Source of the DNA: Bacteroidota bacterium
GTDB lineage: Bacteria > Bacteroidota > Bacteroidia > Chitinophagales > Saprospiraceae
Reading direction: 5' to 3'
DNA: 64,000 nucleotides
NCBI GenBank assembly: GCA_016124585.1
Contig: WGNL01000020.1
Location: 62,001-126,000 of the forward strand
How positions within the stretch are numbered: the first letter of the stretch is position 1; each line of letters starts with the position of its first letter. Positions 1 to 8,421 of this stretch are shown here, piece by piece. The translations under genes and the position numbers were made by a program. The notes below the pieces were generated by a model that was not told the origin of the DNA, searched no databases, and worked only from the letters and a program-made list of their open reading frames with translations.

Positions 1-393
1 GGGAAAATTTTACAGAATTCAGGTATCGCCGATGTGCTGGGAACGGCACTTTCAGGCGTGAACCTCAGCATTTGGCTGCCGTTCCTGTTGGCTGCTTCCA
101 TCAAGACAGCCCAAGGCTCGTCCACGGTGGCGCTGATTACGGCTGCATCACTGATGACGCCGCTGATGGTTTCGCAAGGTTTTGATACTGAAATTGAAAA
201 AGCAATGGTGGTGTTGGCAATCGGTGCAGGTTCCTCGGTGGTCTCTCATGCCAACGACAGTTTTTTTTGGGTGGCCACGCAGTTGTCGGGGATGGACGTT
301 AAAACGGGGTATCGACTTCAGAGCCTTGGCACTTTCATCATTGGCACCTCGGCGGCGCTCATCCTGTTCCTCACCTATTTGATAATCAACTAA
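1..393 (+). CDS. GntP-family permease, C-terminal part
   Basis: The frame is open from base 1, so this is the C-terminal ~130 residues of a gene that begins left of the window. It reads [14 protein letters not shown], then hydrophobic segments, [19 protein letters not shown] and [10 protein letters not shown], which are the conserved C-terminal blocks of the GntP/gluconate:H+ symporter family of inner-membrane sugar-acid permeases. Its stop lies 5 bp before the next gene, a fumarylacetoacetase-fold enzyme, which is followed by a semialdehyde dehydrogenase. That context suggests import of an aldonate or 2-keto-3-deoxy acid. The exact substrate cannot be read from the sequence. Confidence 0.85.
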   Translation, partial: GKILQNSGIADVLGTALSGVNLSIWLPFLLAASIKTAQGSSTVALITAASLMTPLMVSQGFDTEIEKAMVVLAIGAGSSVVSHANDSFFWVATQLSGMDVKTGYRLQSLGTFIIGTSAALILFLTYLIIN

Positions 394-398
394 AATTC

Positions 399-1235
399 AT
401 GAAACTGTACAGAACGACGGCTGGAGTACTGGTCGAAAAAAACAAAAACTACTATCTGCTGGAAAACTATGTCTGGGATCGTTTCATCAACGATGACAAT
501 CTTTTTGCGAAGCTAAAGGGCATCATTAAAGTCATGGAACCAACGGAAAATGGCTTGGAATTAATGAAAGGAAAATTGTTGGCGCCCATTCAAGGCCAAG
601 AAATTTGGGCAAGTGGCGTCACTTATTTCAACAGCAAACTCGCCCGTCAGGAAGAGTCAGAAGCAGCTGGTGGGGGCGACTTTTACGCCAGGGTGTATGT
701 CGCCGATCGCCCAGAACTGTTCTTCAAAGCCACGGCACACCGTTGCGTGGGTGCTGGGGAACAGGTACGCATCCGGAAAGACTCGACATGGAACGTTCCA
801 GAACCAGAGCTGACACTGCTCATCACTTCCAGCGGCAAAATAGTTGGCTACACCATTGGCAACGACATGAGTTCCCGCAGCATCGAGGGCGAAAACCCTT
901 TGTATTTGCCGCAGGCGAAAACCTATGATGGTTGCGCTGCTATCGGCCCAGGTATTTATGTGAGTGAATGGGATTTGCCAGAAACCATTGAAATTCAATT
1001 GGTTATAAACCGGAATGGCGATACGGTTTTCGAAGGACAAACTAATTTGGGGCAAATGAAACGAAAACTTTCAGAGCTGGCAGCGTGGCTTGTCCGGGAG
1101 CTTTCCTTCCCCAATGGCTGCTTCTTGATGACAGGCACGGGCATCATCCCGCCCAAGGAGTTTACCCTCGAATCAGGTGATGAAATCCGCATCACGATTG
1201 AGCCAATAGGTACATTGGTGAATGTTGTAGCATAA
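399..1235 (+). CDS. Fumarylacetoacetate hydrolase-family protein, probable 2-keto-3-deoxy-sugar-acid dehydratase
   Basis: This 278-residue cytoplasmic protein has the FAH fold in its C-terminal two thirds. Visible blocks are the [17 protein letters not shown] segment, [10 protein letters not shown] with metal-binding acidic residues (~residues 130-140), [20 protein letters not shown] and the closing GTGIIPP. Family members include hydrolases, decarboxylases and the 2-keto-3-deoxy-arabinonate/xylonate dehydratases of the Weimberg-type pathway. Because the next gene encodes a 2-oxoglutarate-semialdehyde dehydrogenase-like enzyme and the previous one a GntP permease, the dehydratase role (2-keto-3-deoxypentonate to 2-oxoglutarate semialdehyde) is the best inference. 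The start is ATG, 5 bp after the permease stop. Hydrolysis of another diketo acid remains possible. Confidence 0.8.
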   Translation: MKLYRTTAGVLVEKNKNYYLLENYVWDRFINDDNLFAKLKGIIKVMEPTENGLELMKGKLLAPIQGQEIWASGVTYFNSKLARQEESEAAGGGDFYARVYVADRPELFFKATAHRCVGAGEQVRIRKDSTWNVPEPELTLLITSSGKIVGYTIGNDMSSRSIEGENPLYLPQAKTYDGCAAIGPGIYVSEWDLPETIEIQLVINRNGDTVFEGQTNLGQMKRKLSELAAWLVRELSFPNGCFLMTGTGIIPPKEFTLESGDEIRITIEPIGTLVNVVA

Positions 1236-1279
1236 ATTGAAGGCTGCCAAAACTTTGGCATCATAAACTAGGAGTGGAC

Positions 1280-2857
1280 ATGAATTTAACCGGACAAAAC
1301 TTCATTGGAAAAACCCTCAGCACTGCTGGGAACATTATTTTCCATGCCATCAACCCAGCCAATGGCGAGATATTGCAACCTGCCTACCATGAAGCCACTG
1401 CTAAGGAAGTGGATGCCGCCGTTCAAAAAGCGGCGGATGCTTTTCAGTTGTATTGTCAAAAAAATAGCGTTGAAAAAGCTGTTTTTCTGGAAACGATTGC
1501 CGAAGAAATCATGGCACTTGGTGATGAACTTGGCGACCGTTATTGCACAGAATCGGCATTGCCGAAGGGACGTTTTGAGGGTGAACGGGGGCGGACAGTG
1601 TTCCAGCTTCGGTTGTTCGCACAGTTGTTGAGGGATGGCTCTTGGGTAGATGCACGCATCGATACTGCCCTACCCGACCGACAGCCACTACCTCGCCCCG
1701 ATTTGAGGAGCATGCAACGGCCGATTGGCCCAGTCGGAGTTTTCGGGGCAAGCAATTTCCCACTGGCTTTCTCGGTAGCAGGTGGCGACACAGCCTCTGC
1801 ATTAGCTGCTGGTTGCACTGTGGTGGTTAAAGCACATCCGGCGCACCCTGGTACGTGTGAAATGATAGGCACGGCAATATTGGCGGCGGCTGAAAAATCG
1901 GGCATGCCCGATGGGGTTTTCAGCATGGTGCAAGGCACATCGACTGCGGTGGGCATGGTGATTGTGCAGCACCCCGGCATCAAAGCTATCGGATTTACCG
2001 GCTCGTTCAGGGGTGGCAAGGCTTTGTTCGATGCCGCATCGCAACGGCCTGAACCCATCCCCGTGTATGCAGAAATGGGCAGTACGAACCCTGTTTTTAT
2101 CCTTCCGGAAGCTTTGCGTCAGAATGGTGGCGACATCGCCAAAGGGTTGGCTGCCTCAGTGACTTTGGGTGTGGGGCAGTTTTGTACCAATCCAGGCTTG
2201 ACCATTCTCGAAAAATCAGAGGAAAGTGGCAGTTTCCTGAATATTTTGGGAAACCATCTGTCATCAACCTCGGCAGGCGTGATGCTAACGGCTGGTATTC
2301 ACCAAGCTTACGAGGCTGGCTTACATTCGCTTGCGCAACAACCTGGGGTACAATCTATGAAAAAGGGAATTTCAGGCCAAGCCAATAACCAAGGCGTGGC
2401 CGCTCTGCTTACCGTTGACGCCACCGATTTTTTAGGGAGCAAAAAAATGGAGGAAGAGGTATTTGGCCCTTCCACGTTGGCTGTGCAGACAGGCAGTCGA
2501 GAGGAACTACTTGCAATCGCCCGCAATCTGGGTGGGCACCTGACGGCTACGATTTTTGGCACACCCGCCGACTTGGAAGCCAATCGTGACCTCATTTTTA
2601 TATTGGAACAAAAAGTGGGGAGGCTCCTCCTCAATGGTTACCCGACAGGTGTGGAAGTCTGCCATTCGATGGTACACGGTGGCCCCTACCCTGCCACGAC
2701 GGATAGCCGAAGTACATCGGTTGGCACGGGAGCCATTACCCGGTTTACAAGGCCAGTGTGCTACCAAAATTTTCCGCAATCCATGTTGCCCGCTGAATTA
2801 AAAGACGATAACCCGTTGAATATCTGGCGGTTAGTGGATGGTATTCGTAGTCGATGA
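1280..2857 (+). CDS. Aldehyde dehydrogenase, 2,5-dioxovalerate (2-oxoglutarate semialdehyde) type
   Basis: A 525-residue cytoplasmic NAD(P)+ aldehyde dehydrogenase of the long bacterial subgroup that oxidises 2-oxoglutarate semialdehyde to 2-oxoglutarate. The conserved blocks are GPVGVFGASNFPLAFSVAGG (Rossmann entry), VKAHPAHPGTC, AIGFTGSFRGGKAL, the catalytic glutamate in YAEMGSTNPVF and the catalytic cysteine in VGQFCTNPG. The ATG at 1280 is preferred over the in-frame GTG at 1274 because AGGAG at 1269-1273 sits at normal spacing before it. It closes the three-gene set that would send an oxidised pentose or hexarate into the TCA cycle. Benzaldehyde-type specificity is a less likely alternative. 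Confidence 0.88.
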   Translation: MNLTGQNFIGKTLSTAGNIIFHAINPANGEILQPAYHEATAKEVDAAVQKAADAFQLYCQKNSVEKAVFLETIAEEIMALGDELGDRYCTESALPKGRFEGERGRTVFQLRLFAQLLRDGSWVDARIDTALPDRQPLPRPDLRSMQRPIGPVGVFGASNFPLAFSVAGGDTASALAAGCTVVVKAHPAHPGTCEMIGTAILAAAEKSGMPDGVFSMVQGTSTAVGMVIVQHPGIKAIGFTGSFRGGKALFDAASQRPEPIPVYAEMGSTNPVFILPEALRQNGGDIAKGLAASVTLGVGQFCTNPGLTILEKSEESGSFLNILGNHLSSTSAGVMLTAGIHQAYEAGLHSLAQQPGVQSMKKGISGQANNQGVAALLTVDATDFLGSKKMEEEVFGPSTLAVQTGSREELLAIARNLGGHLTATIFGTPADLEANRDLIFILEQKVGRLLLNGYPTGVEVCHSMVHGGPYPATTDSRSTSVGTGAITRFTRPVCYQNFPQSMLPAELKDDNPLNIWRLVDGIRSR

Positions 2858-2979
2858 AAGGTTTTACCATTTTCTACTTCGCAACATTTTGCCAATAAAT
2901 AAAGCGCTCGATCGAATGCGATGTGAAAAATAGCTACACGAAAGATAAAATTTGAAGCCTTGCTGCTTGGCCCCTCCGC

Positions 2980-2987
2980 TACATTTG
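2980..2987 (+). promoter_or_regulatory. Candidate -7 box upstream of the GH43 gene
   Basis: TACATTTG fits the Bacteroidota -7 consensus TAnnTTTG exactly and lies about 29 bp before the GTG start of the GH43 gene, in the 158-bp gap after the dehydrogenase. A -33 TTG is present only at off-optimal spacing (17 or 25 bp), so the promoter is tentative. Apart from this box I see nothing notable in the gap. Confidence 0.35.
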
Positions 2988-3015
2988 AACATCAGTTAAT
3001 GTAGAAAAAGGGTAC

Positions 3016-4608
3016 GTGAAACTTAAAATACAAACGGTTTTTTTCTTCTGCCTATCGGCAATAGGTCTCCATGCACAGGTTTGGCAACCAGACAACGGGG
3101 ACGGCACCTATCGCAATCCCATCATCTTCGCCGATTACTCCGACCCAGACGTCGAACGGGTGGGCGATGATTTTTACATGACAGCTTCCAGTTTCAATTG
3201 TGCCCCTGCCTTGCCCATCCTTCACAGCAAGGACCTCGTCAACTGGGAAATCATCAATTACGTCTTCACGCAGCAACCTCCGTTCGAGGTATTCGATAAA
3301 CCGCAGCACGGCAATGGCGTCTGGGCACCTTCCATACGGTACCACGATGGCTGGTTCTACATTTTTTATGGCAATCCGGATTATGGTATTTATATGTGTA
3401 AAACGAAGGATCCTGCCGGAAAATGGGAGCCGCCCCATCTCGTTCGGGCGGCAAAGGGCTGGATAGATTCCTGTCCGTTTTGGGATGAGGATGGCAAGGC
3501 CTACCTCGTTCATGCCTTGGCTGGTAGCCGGGCGGGCAACAAAAGCGTGGTGATGCTCCACGAGATGACGCCGGATGGCACCGAATTGCTGGACGATGGC
3601 GTGCTAGTCTTCGACGGCCACGAAAACCACTCCACCATCGAAGGCACGAAGATGCATAAGCGCAACGGCTACTACTACATCCTCGCTCCGGCAGGTGGCG
3701 TTGCCACGGGTTGGCAGACGGTGCTCCGTTCGAAAAACATCTGGGGGCCTTACGAGGATAAAATTGTGCTGAACCAAGGCAATTCTGATGTCAACGGCCC
3801 CCACCAAGGCGCTTGGGTGGAACTGAAAAACGGTGATGACTGGTTCATCCATTTTCAGGAGAAACAACCCTACGGCCGTATCGTGCATTTGCAACCTGCC
3901 CGCTGGGAAAACGATTGGCTCCTCATAGGCGAGGACACCAACCAAGACGGCATCGGCGAACCAGTAAAGTCTTGGAAAAAGCCAAACGTAGGTAAAAACT
4001 ACCCTGTCAAAGTGCCACAGACCAGCGATGAATTCAATGAGCCAAAACTCGGCCTGCAATGGCAGTGGCAAGCCAACCCGCAGCCGCTTTGGGCCACCCC
4101 GACGGCAATGGGATTCCTGCGCCTCAACCCTGTCGTTTTGAGCGGTATCAAAAACCTGTGGGAAGCTCCCAACCTGCTCCTGCAAAAACTGCCAGCCGAG
4201 ACCTTTACCGCCACCACCAAGCTGCAATTCTTCCACCATTTTGATGGGGAAAAAACGGGCCTCATCATGATGGGCCGTGACTATGCCTACTTGGCACTGG
4301 AACAACAGGACAGCCAGCTTTTTCTGGTGCAAAAAACCTGCATTGGCGCTGAGAGCGGCAAGCCGGAACAGGAGGTCAAACGTATGGCGGTGCTGCAGAA
4401 TGAAATCTACTTGAGGGTCAAGGTTGCGGCAGGCGGGGTTTGCCAGTTTGCCTACAGTCTAGACGGCAAGAAATACACGGATTTCGGTGAAAAATTTCAA
4501 GCAAAGGAAGGCAAATGGATAGGTGCTAAGCTGGGCATATTCTGTATGCGGAATGAGCATGAAAACGACGGTGGCTACGCCAATTATGATTGGTTTAGGA
4601 TTAAGTGA
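3016..4608 (+). CDS. Secreted glycoside hydrolase family 43 (beta-xylosidase/arabinosidase type)
   Basis: 530 residues starting at GTG, with a Sec signal peptide (~1-20, ending near GLHAQ). The five-bladed propeller of GH43 covers about residues 25-330. It opens with RNPIIFADYSDPDVERVGDD, where the Asp in DPDV is the general base. WAPSIRYHDGWFYIFY and HSTIEGTKM, which carries the probable acid Glu, follow. The last ~180 residues form a concanavalin-like accessory domain typical of GH43 beta-xylosidases. It likely removes arabinose, xylose or galactose side chains from pectin. It begins a plus-strand set with CE8, a DUF4861 protein and GH105. Fine specificity cannot be read by eye. Confidence 0.88.
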   Translation: MKLKIQTVFFFCLSAIGLHAQVWQPDNGDGTYRNPIIFADYSDPDVERVGDDFYMTASSFNCAPALPILHSKDLVNWEIINYVFTQQPPFEVFDKPQHGNGVWAPSIRYHDGWFYIFYGNPDYGIYMCKTKDPAGKWEPPHLVRAAKGWIDSCPFWDEDGKAYLVHALAGSRAGNKSVVMLHEMTPDGTELLDDGVLVFDGHENHSTIEGTKMHKRNGYYYILAPAGGVATGWQTVLRSKNIWGPYEDKIVLNQGNSDVNGPHQGAWVELKNGDDWFIHFQEKQPYGRIVHLQPARWENDWLLIGEDTNQDGIGEPVKSWKKPNVGKNYPVKVPQTSDEFNEPKLGLQWQWQANPQPLWATPTAMGFLRLNPVVLSGIKNLWEAPNLLLQKLPAETFTATTKLQFFHHFDGEKTGLIMMGRDYAYLALEQQDSQLFLVQKTCIGAESGKPEQEVKRMAVLQNEIYLRVKVAAGGVCQFAYSLDGKKYTDFGEKFQAKEGKWIGAKLGIFCMRNEHENDGGYANYDWFRIK

Positions 4609-4636
4609 AAATTAAAAATGGAGAATTGAGAATATC
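4608..4636 (+). repeat. Degenerate 7-bp (heptad) intergenic repeat
   Basis: Directly after the GH43 stop, the sequence parses as AAATTAA, AAATGGA, GAATTGA, GAATATC, which is four degenerate 7-bp units. The same family recurs at the uxa/TRAP gene junctions between 28.2 and 35.0 kb. Confidence 0.55.
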
Positions 4637-4657
4637 GGCTGCGGCGGCTTCTATCCA

Positions 4658-5608
4658 ATGAGAATAGCTACAAACATATTATTCCTACTGTTTTGCTCAA
4701 CGGTTTTTGGGCAATACAAAACCGAACTGCATGTTGCGCAGGACGGCAGTGGTGACTTCACCAGCATCCAGGCGGCTATCGACGAAACCAAGTGCTTCCC
4801 TGACGTTCGCATCACGATTTTCATCAAAAAAGGGGTGTATCAGGAGAAGGTCAAAGTGCATGCTTGGAACAACCGCATCACGCTCAAAGGCGAAGGGGCG
4901 GAGAATACCATTATCCGCTGGAACGACCATTTTAAAGAAATTGCAAGGGGGCGAAACAGCACCTTCCACACGCCGACGCTGCTCGTACAGGGCGATGATT
5001 TCAGGGCCGAGGGACTGACCATCGAAAACTTTGCCGGCGAGGTCGGCCAGGCATTGGCGGTGTCCGTGGAGGCCGACCGCTGTGAATTCCGTAACTGCCG
5101 GATGCTCGGCAACCAAGACACCCTCTATGCCGACGGCGCCAATACCCGCCAGTATTACAAGGACTGCTACATCGAGGGTACGACGGACTTCATTTTCGGC
5201 GGGGCGACGGCATATTTCGAAGACTGTGTGATACACAGCAAGGCCAATTCCTTCATCACGGCGGCGAGCACACCGGCCGGTCGGCGCTTTGGGTTTGTGT
5301 TCCAAAACTGCCAACTGACCGCCGCACCGGGCGTGGATTCGGTGTACCTCGGCAGGCCGTGGCGGCGCTTTGCGAAGACCGTTTTTTTGAATTGTGAAAT
5401 GGGGCCACATATCCGCCCTGCTGGTTGGGACAACTGGAGTTCCGAGGAAAATGAACGCACCGTTTTTTACGCAGAATACGGCAACACTGGGCCCGGTGCC
5501 GATACTTCGGGGCGGGTGACCTGGAGCAAAAAACTAAAAAAAAGGGAAGCCAAGAAATACCGAAAATCAGAGGCATTGAAGCCGTTTTCGCTGCCTGAAT
5601 TTCGATAG
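4658..5608 (+). CDS. Pectin methylesterase, family CE8
   Basis: A 316-residue secreted esterase with an N-terminal signal peptide (~1-19, ending TVFGQ) and a right-handed beta-helix. It removes methyl groups from homogalacturonan, preparing it for lyases. The family opens with VAQDGSGDFTSIQAAID. The catalytic blocks are all present: GNQDTLYADG (Gln and first Asp), GTTDFIFGGATAYF (nucleophile Asp), ITAAST, and YLGRPWRRF with Arg and Trp. Length is normal for a single-domain bacterial CE8. It lies 49 bp after GH43 and 71 bp before the DUF4861 gene. It is one of three CE8 proteins in the window. Confidence 0.95.
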   Translation: MRIATNILFLLFCSTVFGQYKTELHVAQDGSGDFTSIQAAIDETKCFPDVRITIFIKKGVYQEKVKVHAWNNRITLKGEGAENTIIRWNDHFKEIARGRNSTFHTPTLLVQGDDFRAEGLTIENFAGEVGQALAVSVEADRCEFRNCRMLGNQDTLYADGANTRQYYKDCYIEGTTDFIFGGATAYFEDCVIHSKANSFITAASTPAGRRFGFVFQNCQLTAAPGVDSVYLGRPWRRFAKTVFLNCEMGPHIRPAGWDNWSSEENERTVFYAEYGNTGPGADTSGRVTWSKKLKKREAKKYRKSEALKPFSLPEFR

Positions 5609-5615
5609 AAACGTT

Positions 5616-5637
5616 GGCGAGGGTTCAAAACCTCGCC
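5616..5637. repeat. Palindrome after the CE8 gene
   Basis: GGCGAGG and CCTCGCC form a perfect 7-bp stem with an 8-nt loop just after the CE8 stop. No T-tract follows on either strand, so this is not a standard intrinsic terminator. It could be an intergenic palindromic repeat or an mRNA-end stabiliser. Confidence 0.5.
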
Positions 5638-5679
5638 GAGGCTGAACCAGCATAAAAACAACACTTAAAAATATAGCAC

Positions 5680-6918
5680 ATGAAAATGTACCACCTGTTT
5701 TTGGGCCTTTTGCCACTCCTGATTGGTTGCGGGAATACCAGCCAAGAACAAACTTCGACCCACCAAATTTCCGTGAAGAATACGCTGGACGTGCCCCGAA
5801 AGGATGCCAGTTTGACGCTGGATGCCAAGGAACTGGCTAGCAAGTACCCATCGATGGATTGGTCGGCCATTAGGTTTACCGAAGGGAAAAACGACATCCC
5901 TTTCCAAACGAATGACAACGACGGCGACGGCCAAGTAGACGAGTTCGTGCTCGTCATGGATTTTGCCTCAGGCGAGGAAAAGAAAATCGACATCCAGCCC
6001 ATTGCCGCAGGCGATAAAAAGCCAGAGTTCAAGAAGCGGACACAGGCCGAACTGTCCCACAAAATCAACGGCAAATGGGAAAACCGGGAGTATGTGGGCG
6101 GCGAGTTCAAGAACGTGGACTTCCTGCGGGTGCCACCGGAACACAAGGACCATTCCTGGTTCATTCGCTACGAAGGGCCGGGTTGGGAGTCCGATTTGGT
6201 GGGCTATCGCTTCTACTTGGACTGGCGGAATGCGACCGATATTTTCGGTAAAAAAACGCCGGAAATGGTGCTCCAAAACGTGGGTCAGGATGGCTTTGAC
6301 TCTTACCACGAATCATCGGACTGGGGGCAGGATGTGCTGAAAGTGGGCAAGTCCCTCGGCGTGGGTTCGCTCGGTACCTGGCTTGGCGACAAGGCACTGC
6401 GGGTGGAAACGACCGACTCGCTGACCTGTCAGGTAGTGGAAAACGGTGCTGTTGAGAGCAAAATCCGCACACATTATTATGGCTGGAAAGTCGGCGATGT
6501 TTCTACTGACCTCACTTCCGATATTTCCATCCAAGCGGGGAGCCGCCTATCCCGCCAGGATGTAACACTGAGCAATCCGCTACCGAATATCTGTACGGGT
6601 ATCGTGAAATTGGACAGCACGAACCTGCTCCAGCACGACAACGGCACTTGGGGCTACCTCGCTACTTGGGGCAAACAAAGCTTGGCGAACGACCTGCTGG
6701 GCATGGCGGTATTGTACAAAAAAAGCGACTGGATGGAAACTACGGCGGACGATCTCAGCCACGTGGTGGTGCTGAAACCCAGCGGCAACAAGCTTACCTA
6801 TTATTTTTTGGCGGCATGGGAACAGGAACCGAACGGCATCAAAACCGAGGAAGCTTTCCAAAAATACCTAGAGGATGAAATCCAAAAACTGAGCACACCG
6901 CTGGCAGTCAAACCCTGA
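5680..6918 (+). CDS. DUF4861-family lipoprotein of pectin loci
   Basis: 412 residues with a lipoprotein signal (LPLLIGCGN, Cys ~17), so probably anchored in the periplasm or at the outer membrane. The body matches my recollection of DUF4861. It has an N-terminal Ig-like strand region containing an Asp-rich stretch (NDNDGDGQVDEF, ~residues 73-84). A larger domain follows with GPGWESDLVGYRFYLDWRN, FDSYHESSDWGQDVLKVG and SLGVGSLGTW. It is placed between CE8 and GH105 in the secreted-enzyme set, suggesting a pectin-related enzyme or binding role. I cannot identify catalytic residues. The start ATG is followed by a normal lipoprotein signal. Confidence 0.75.
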   Translation: MKMYHLFLGLLPLLIGCGNTSQEQTSTHQISVKNTLDVPRKDASLTLDAKELASKYPSMDWSAIRFTEGKNDIPFQTNDNDGDGQVDEFVLVMDFASGEEKKIDIQPIAAGDKKPEFKKRTQAELSHKINGKWENREYVGGEFKNVDFLRVPPEHKDHSWFIRYEGPGWESDLVGYRFYLDWRNATDIFGKKTPEMVLQNVGQDGFDSYHESSDWGQDVLKVGKSLGVGSLGTWLGDKALRVETTDSLTCQVVENGAVESKIRTHYYGWKVGDVSTDLTSDISIQAGSRLSRQDVTLSNPLPNICTGIVKLDSTNLLQHDNGTWGYLATWGKQSLANDLLGMAVLYKKSDWMETTADDLSHVVVLKPSGNKLTYYFLAAWEQEPNGIKTEEAFQKYLEDEIQKLSTPLAVKP

Positions 6919-6965
6919 CGATGGCGGCTCTGGCAACACGATTTTTCATTTCAAATAAGTAACAC

Positions 6966-8234
6966 ATGAAATTTTCCTTACACCTACTTTGCTCTGCAAA
7001 AATCTTGGGCCTGCTGCTCTTGGCAGGTGTTTTTTCACAATGTGGACAAGACAAACGGGCTGGACTGACCGCTGAGCAAGTGAAGGCGATGACGGTAAAT
7101 ATCGAAGCCGACAAACCTTGGTCAGAGCGGATGGCGCTCTCCATCATGAAGCGGGCTCCAGAGGCATGGATGAACGATTTTCAGAAAGAGCCCCAGTGGA
7201 CCTATACCATCGGTTTACTGATGAATGCCATGAACCGGGTGGCCGAAGAAAAGCACGAACCAGCCTATTTCAAATATGCCAAAGGCTATGGCGACACCAT
7301 GATTTTGGCAGATGGGGGCATCCGGGACTATGACCTCAGCAGTTTTAATATCGACAATATTGCGCCAGGCCCCTACCTGTTTTCAGTTTATGAAAAAACG
7401 GGCGAGGAGCGCTACAAAACCGCCATCAACACCCTCAAGCGCCAACTTCAATGGCAGCCGCAGACCACGGAAGGCGGCTACTGGCACAAGCTCCGCTACC
7501 CTTGGCAGATGTGGCTGGATGGGCTTTTTATGGGAGAGCCGTTCCAAGCGGAATTTGCCAAAAAATTCAACCAGCCGGAGCTGTTCGACCACATTGCGCA
7601 GCAATTCATCTTGGCGGAAAAACGCATGAAAGACCCAGCGACCGGGCTACTCTATCACGGCTGGGACGAGAGCCGGGTTCAAAAATGGGCGAACCAGGAA
7701 ACGGGCTGCTCCCCCCACTTCTGGGGCCGGGCAATGGGCTGGTACTGCATTGGACTCGTGGAAGTGCTGGAGTTTTTTCCGAAGGAACATCCGAAACGGG
7801 CAGAACTGGTGGCCATCCTCAACCGAACCTTGGACGCTGTGGTGAAAGTGCAGGACCCTTCCACCAACACCTGGTGGCAGATTCTGAACCTGCCCGACAA
7901 AGAGAAAAATTACCTCGAAGCAACCGCCTCCTGCATGTTCACCTACGCCATGATAAAAGGGGTGAACGAAGACTACCTCGATGAAAAATACCGGGCCATC
8001 GCCCAGAAAAGTTACGACGGCATTTTGAAGACTTTCATTAAGCAGGGTGAGAACGGGGAAGTACACCTGACCAACTGTTGCGCCGTGGCAGGGCTGGGCG
8101 GAAACCCCTACCGGGACGGCTCCTACGAGTACTACGTCGGGGAGCCTATCCGGGATGACGACCCGAAGGGGCTTGGGCCTTTCTTGTTGGCGAGTTTGGA
8201 GTTTGAAAAAAGTGCCACCAATTCGAAAATGTAG
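6966..8234 (+). CDS. Unsaturated rhamnogalacturonyl/galacturonyl hydrolase, GH105
   Basis: 422 residues with a lipoprotein-type signal peptide (LLLLAGVFSQCGQ). It is an (alpha/alpha)6-barrel enzyme that hydrates the 4,5-unsaturated uronate left by pectate or rhamnogalacturonan lyases, releasing the keto-uronate. Family blocks seen are YPWQMWLDGLFMGEPF with the catalytic-site Asp, LYHGWDES and HFWGRAMGWYCIGLVEVLE. Length agrees with the family. It is the last gene of the 3.0-8.2 kb plus-strand group. The window also has a GH88 enzyme, so the two probably act on different unsaturated oligomers. Confidence 0.9.
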   Translation: MKFSLHLLCSAKILGLLLLAGVFSQCGQDKRAGLTAEQVKAMTVNIEADKPWSERMALSIMKRAPEAWMNDFQKEPQWTYTIGLLMNAMNRVAEEKHEPAYFKYAKGYGDTMILADGGIRDYDLSSFNIDNIAPGPYLFSVYEKTGEERYKTAINTLKRQLQWQPQTTEGGYWHKLRYPWQMWLDGLFMGEPFQAEFAKKFNQPELFDHIAQQFILAEKRMKDPATGLLYHGWDESRVQKWANQETGCSPHFWGRAMGWYCIGLVEVLEFFPKEHPKRAELVAILNRTLDAVVKVQDPSTNTWWQILNLPDKEKNYLEATASCMFTYAMIKGVNEDYLDEKYRAIAQKSYDGILKTFIKQGENGEVHLTNCCAVAGLGGNPYRDGSYEYYVGEPIRDDDPKGLGPFLLASLEFEKSATNSKM

Positions 8235-8421
8235 GCGATGTATAACTCCATTTTTCCAACAAACAATTGATAATCAACAGCTTGTGTGCTAAGTACTGCA
8301 TGTTAAAACCTGCTAGCTTTTTGTGAAATCTTGCATACTGTCAATTGGCCGCTTTGTAAAATGACACCACGTTCTTTGCAATAATACTCTTGCTAAAATC
8401 AATTTATTAAAATCTTGAATC

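Noticed and set aside
5616-5637. Terminator after the CE8 gene
   Set aside because: A strong stem exists but neither strand has a T-tract after it, so it is listed only as a palindrome.
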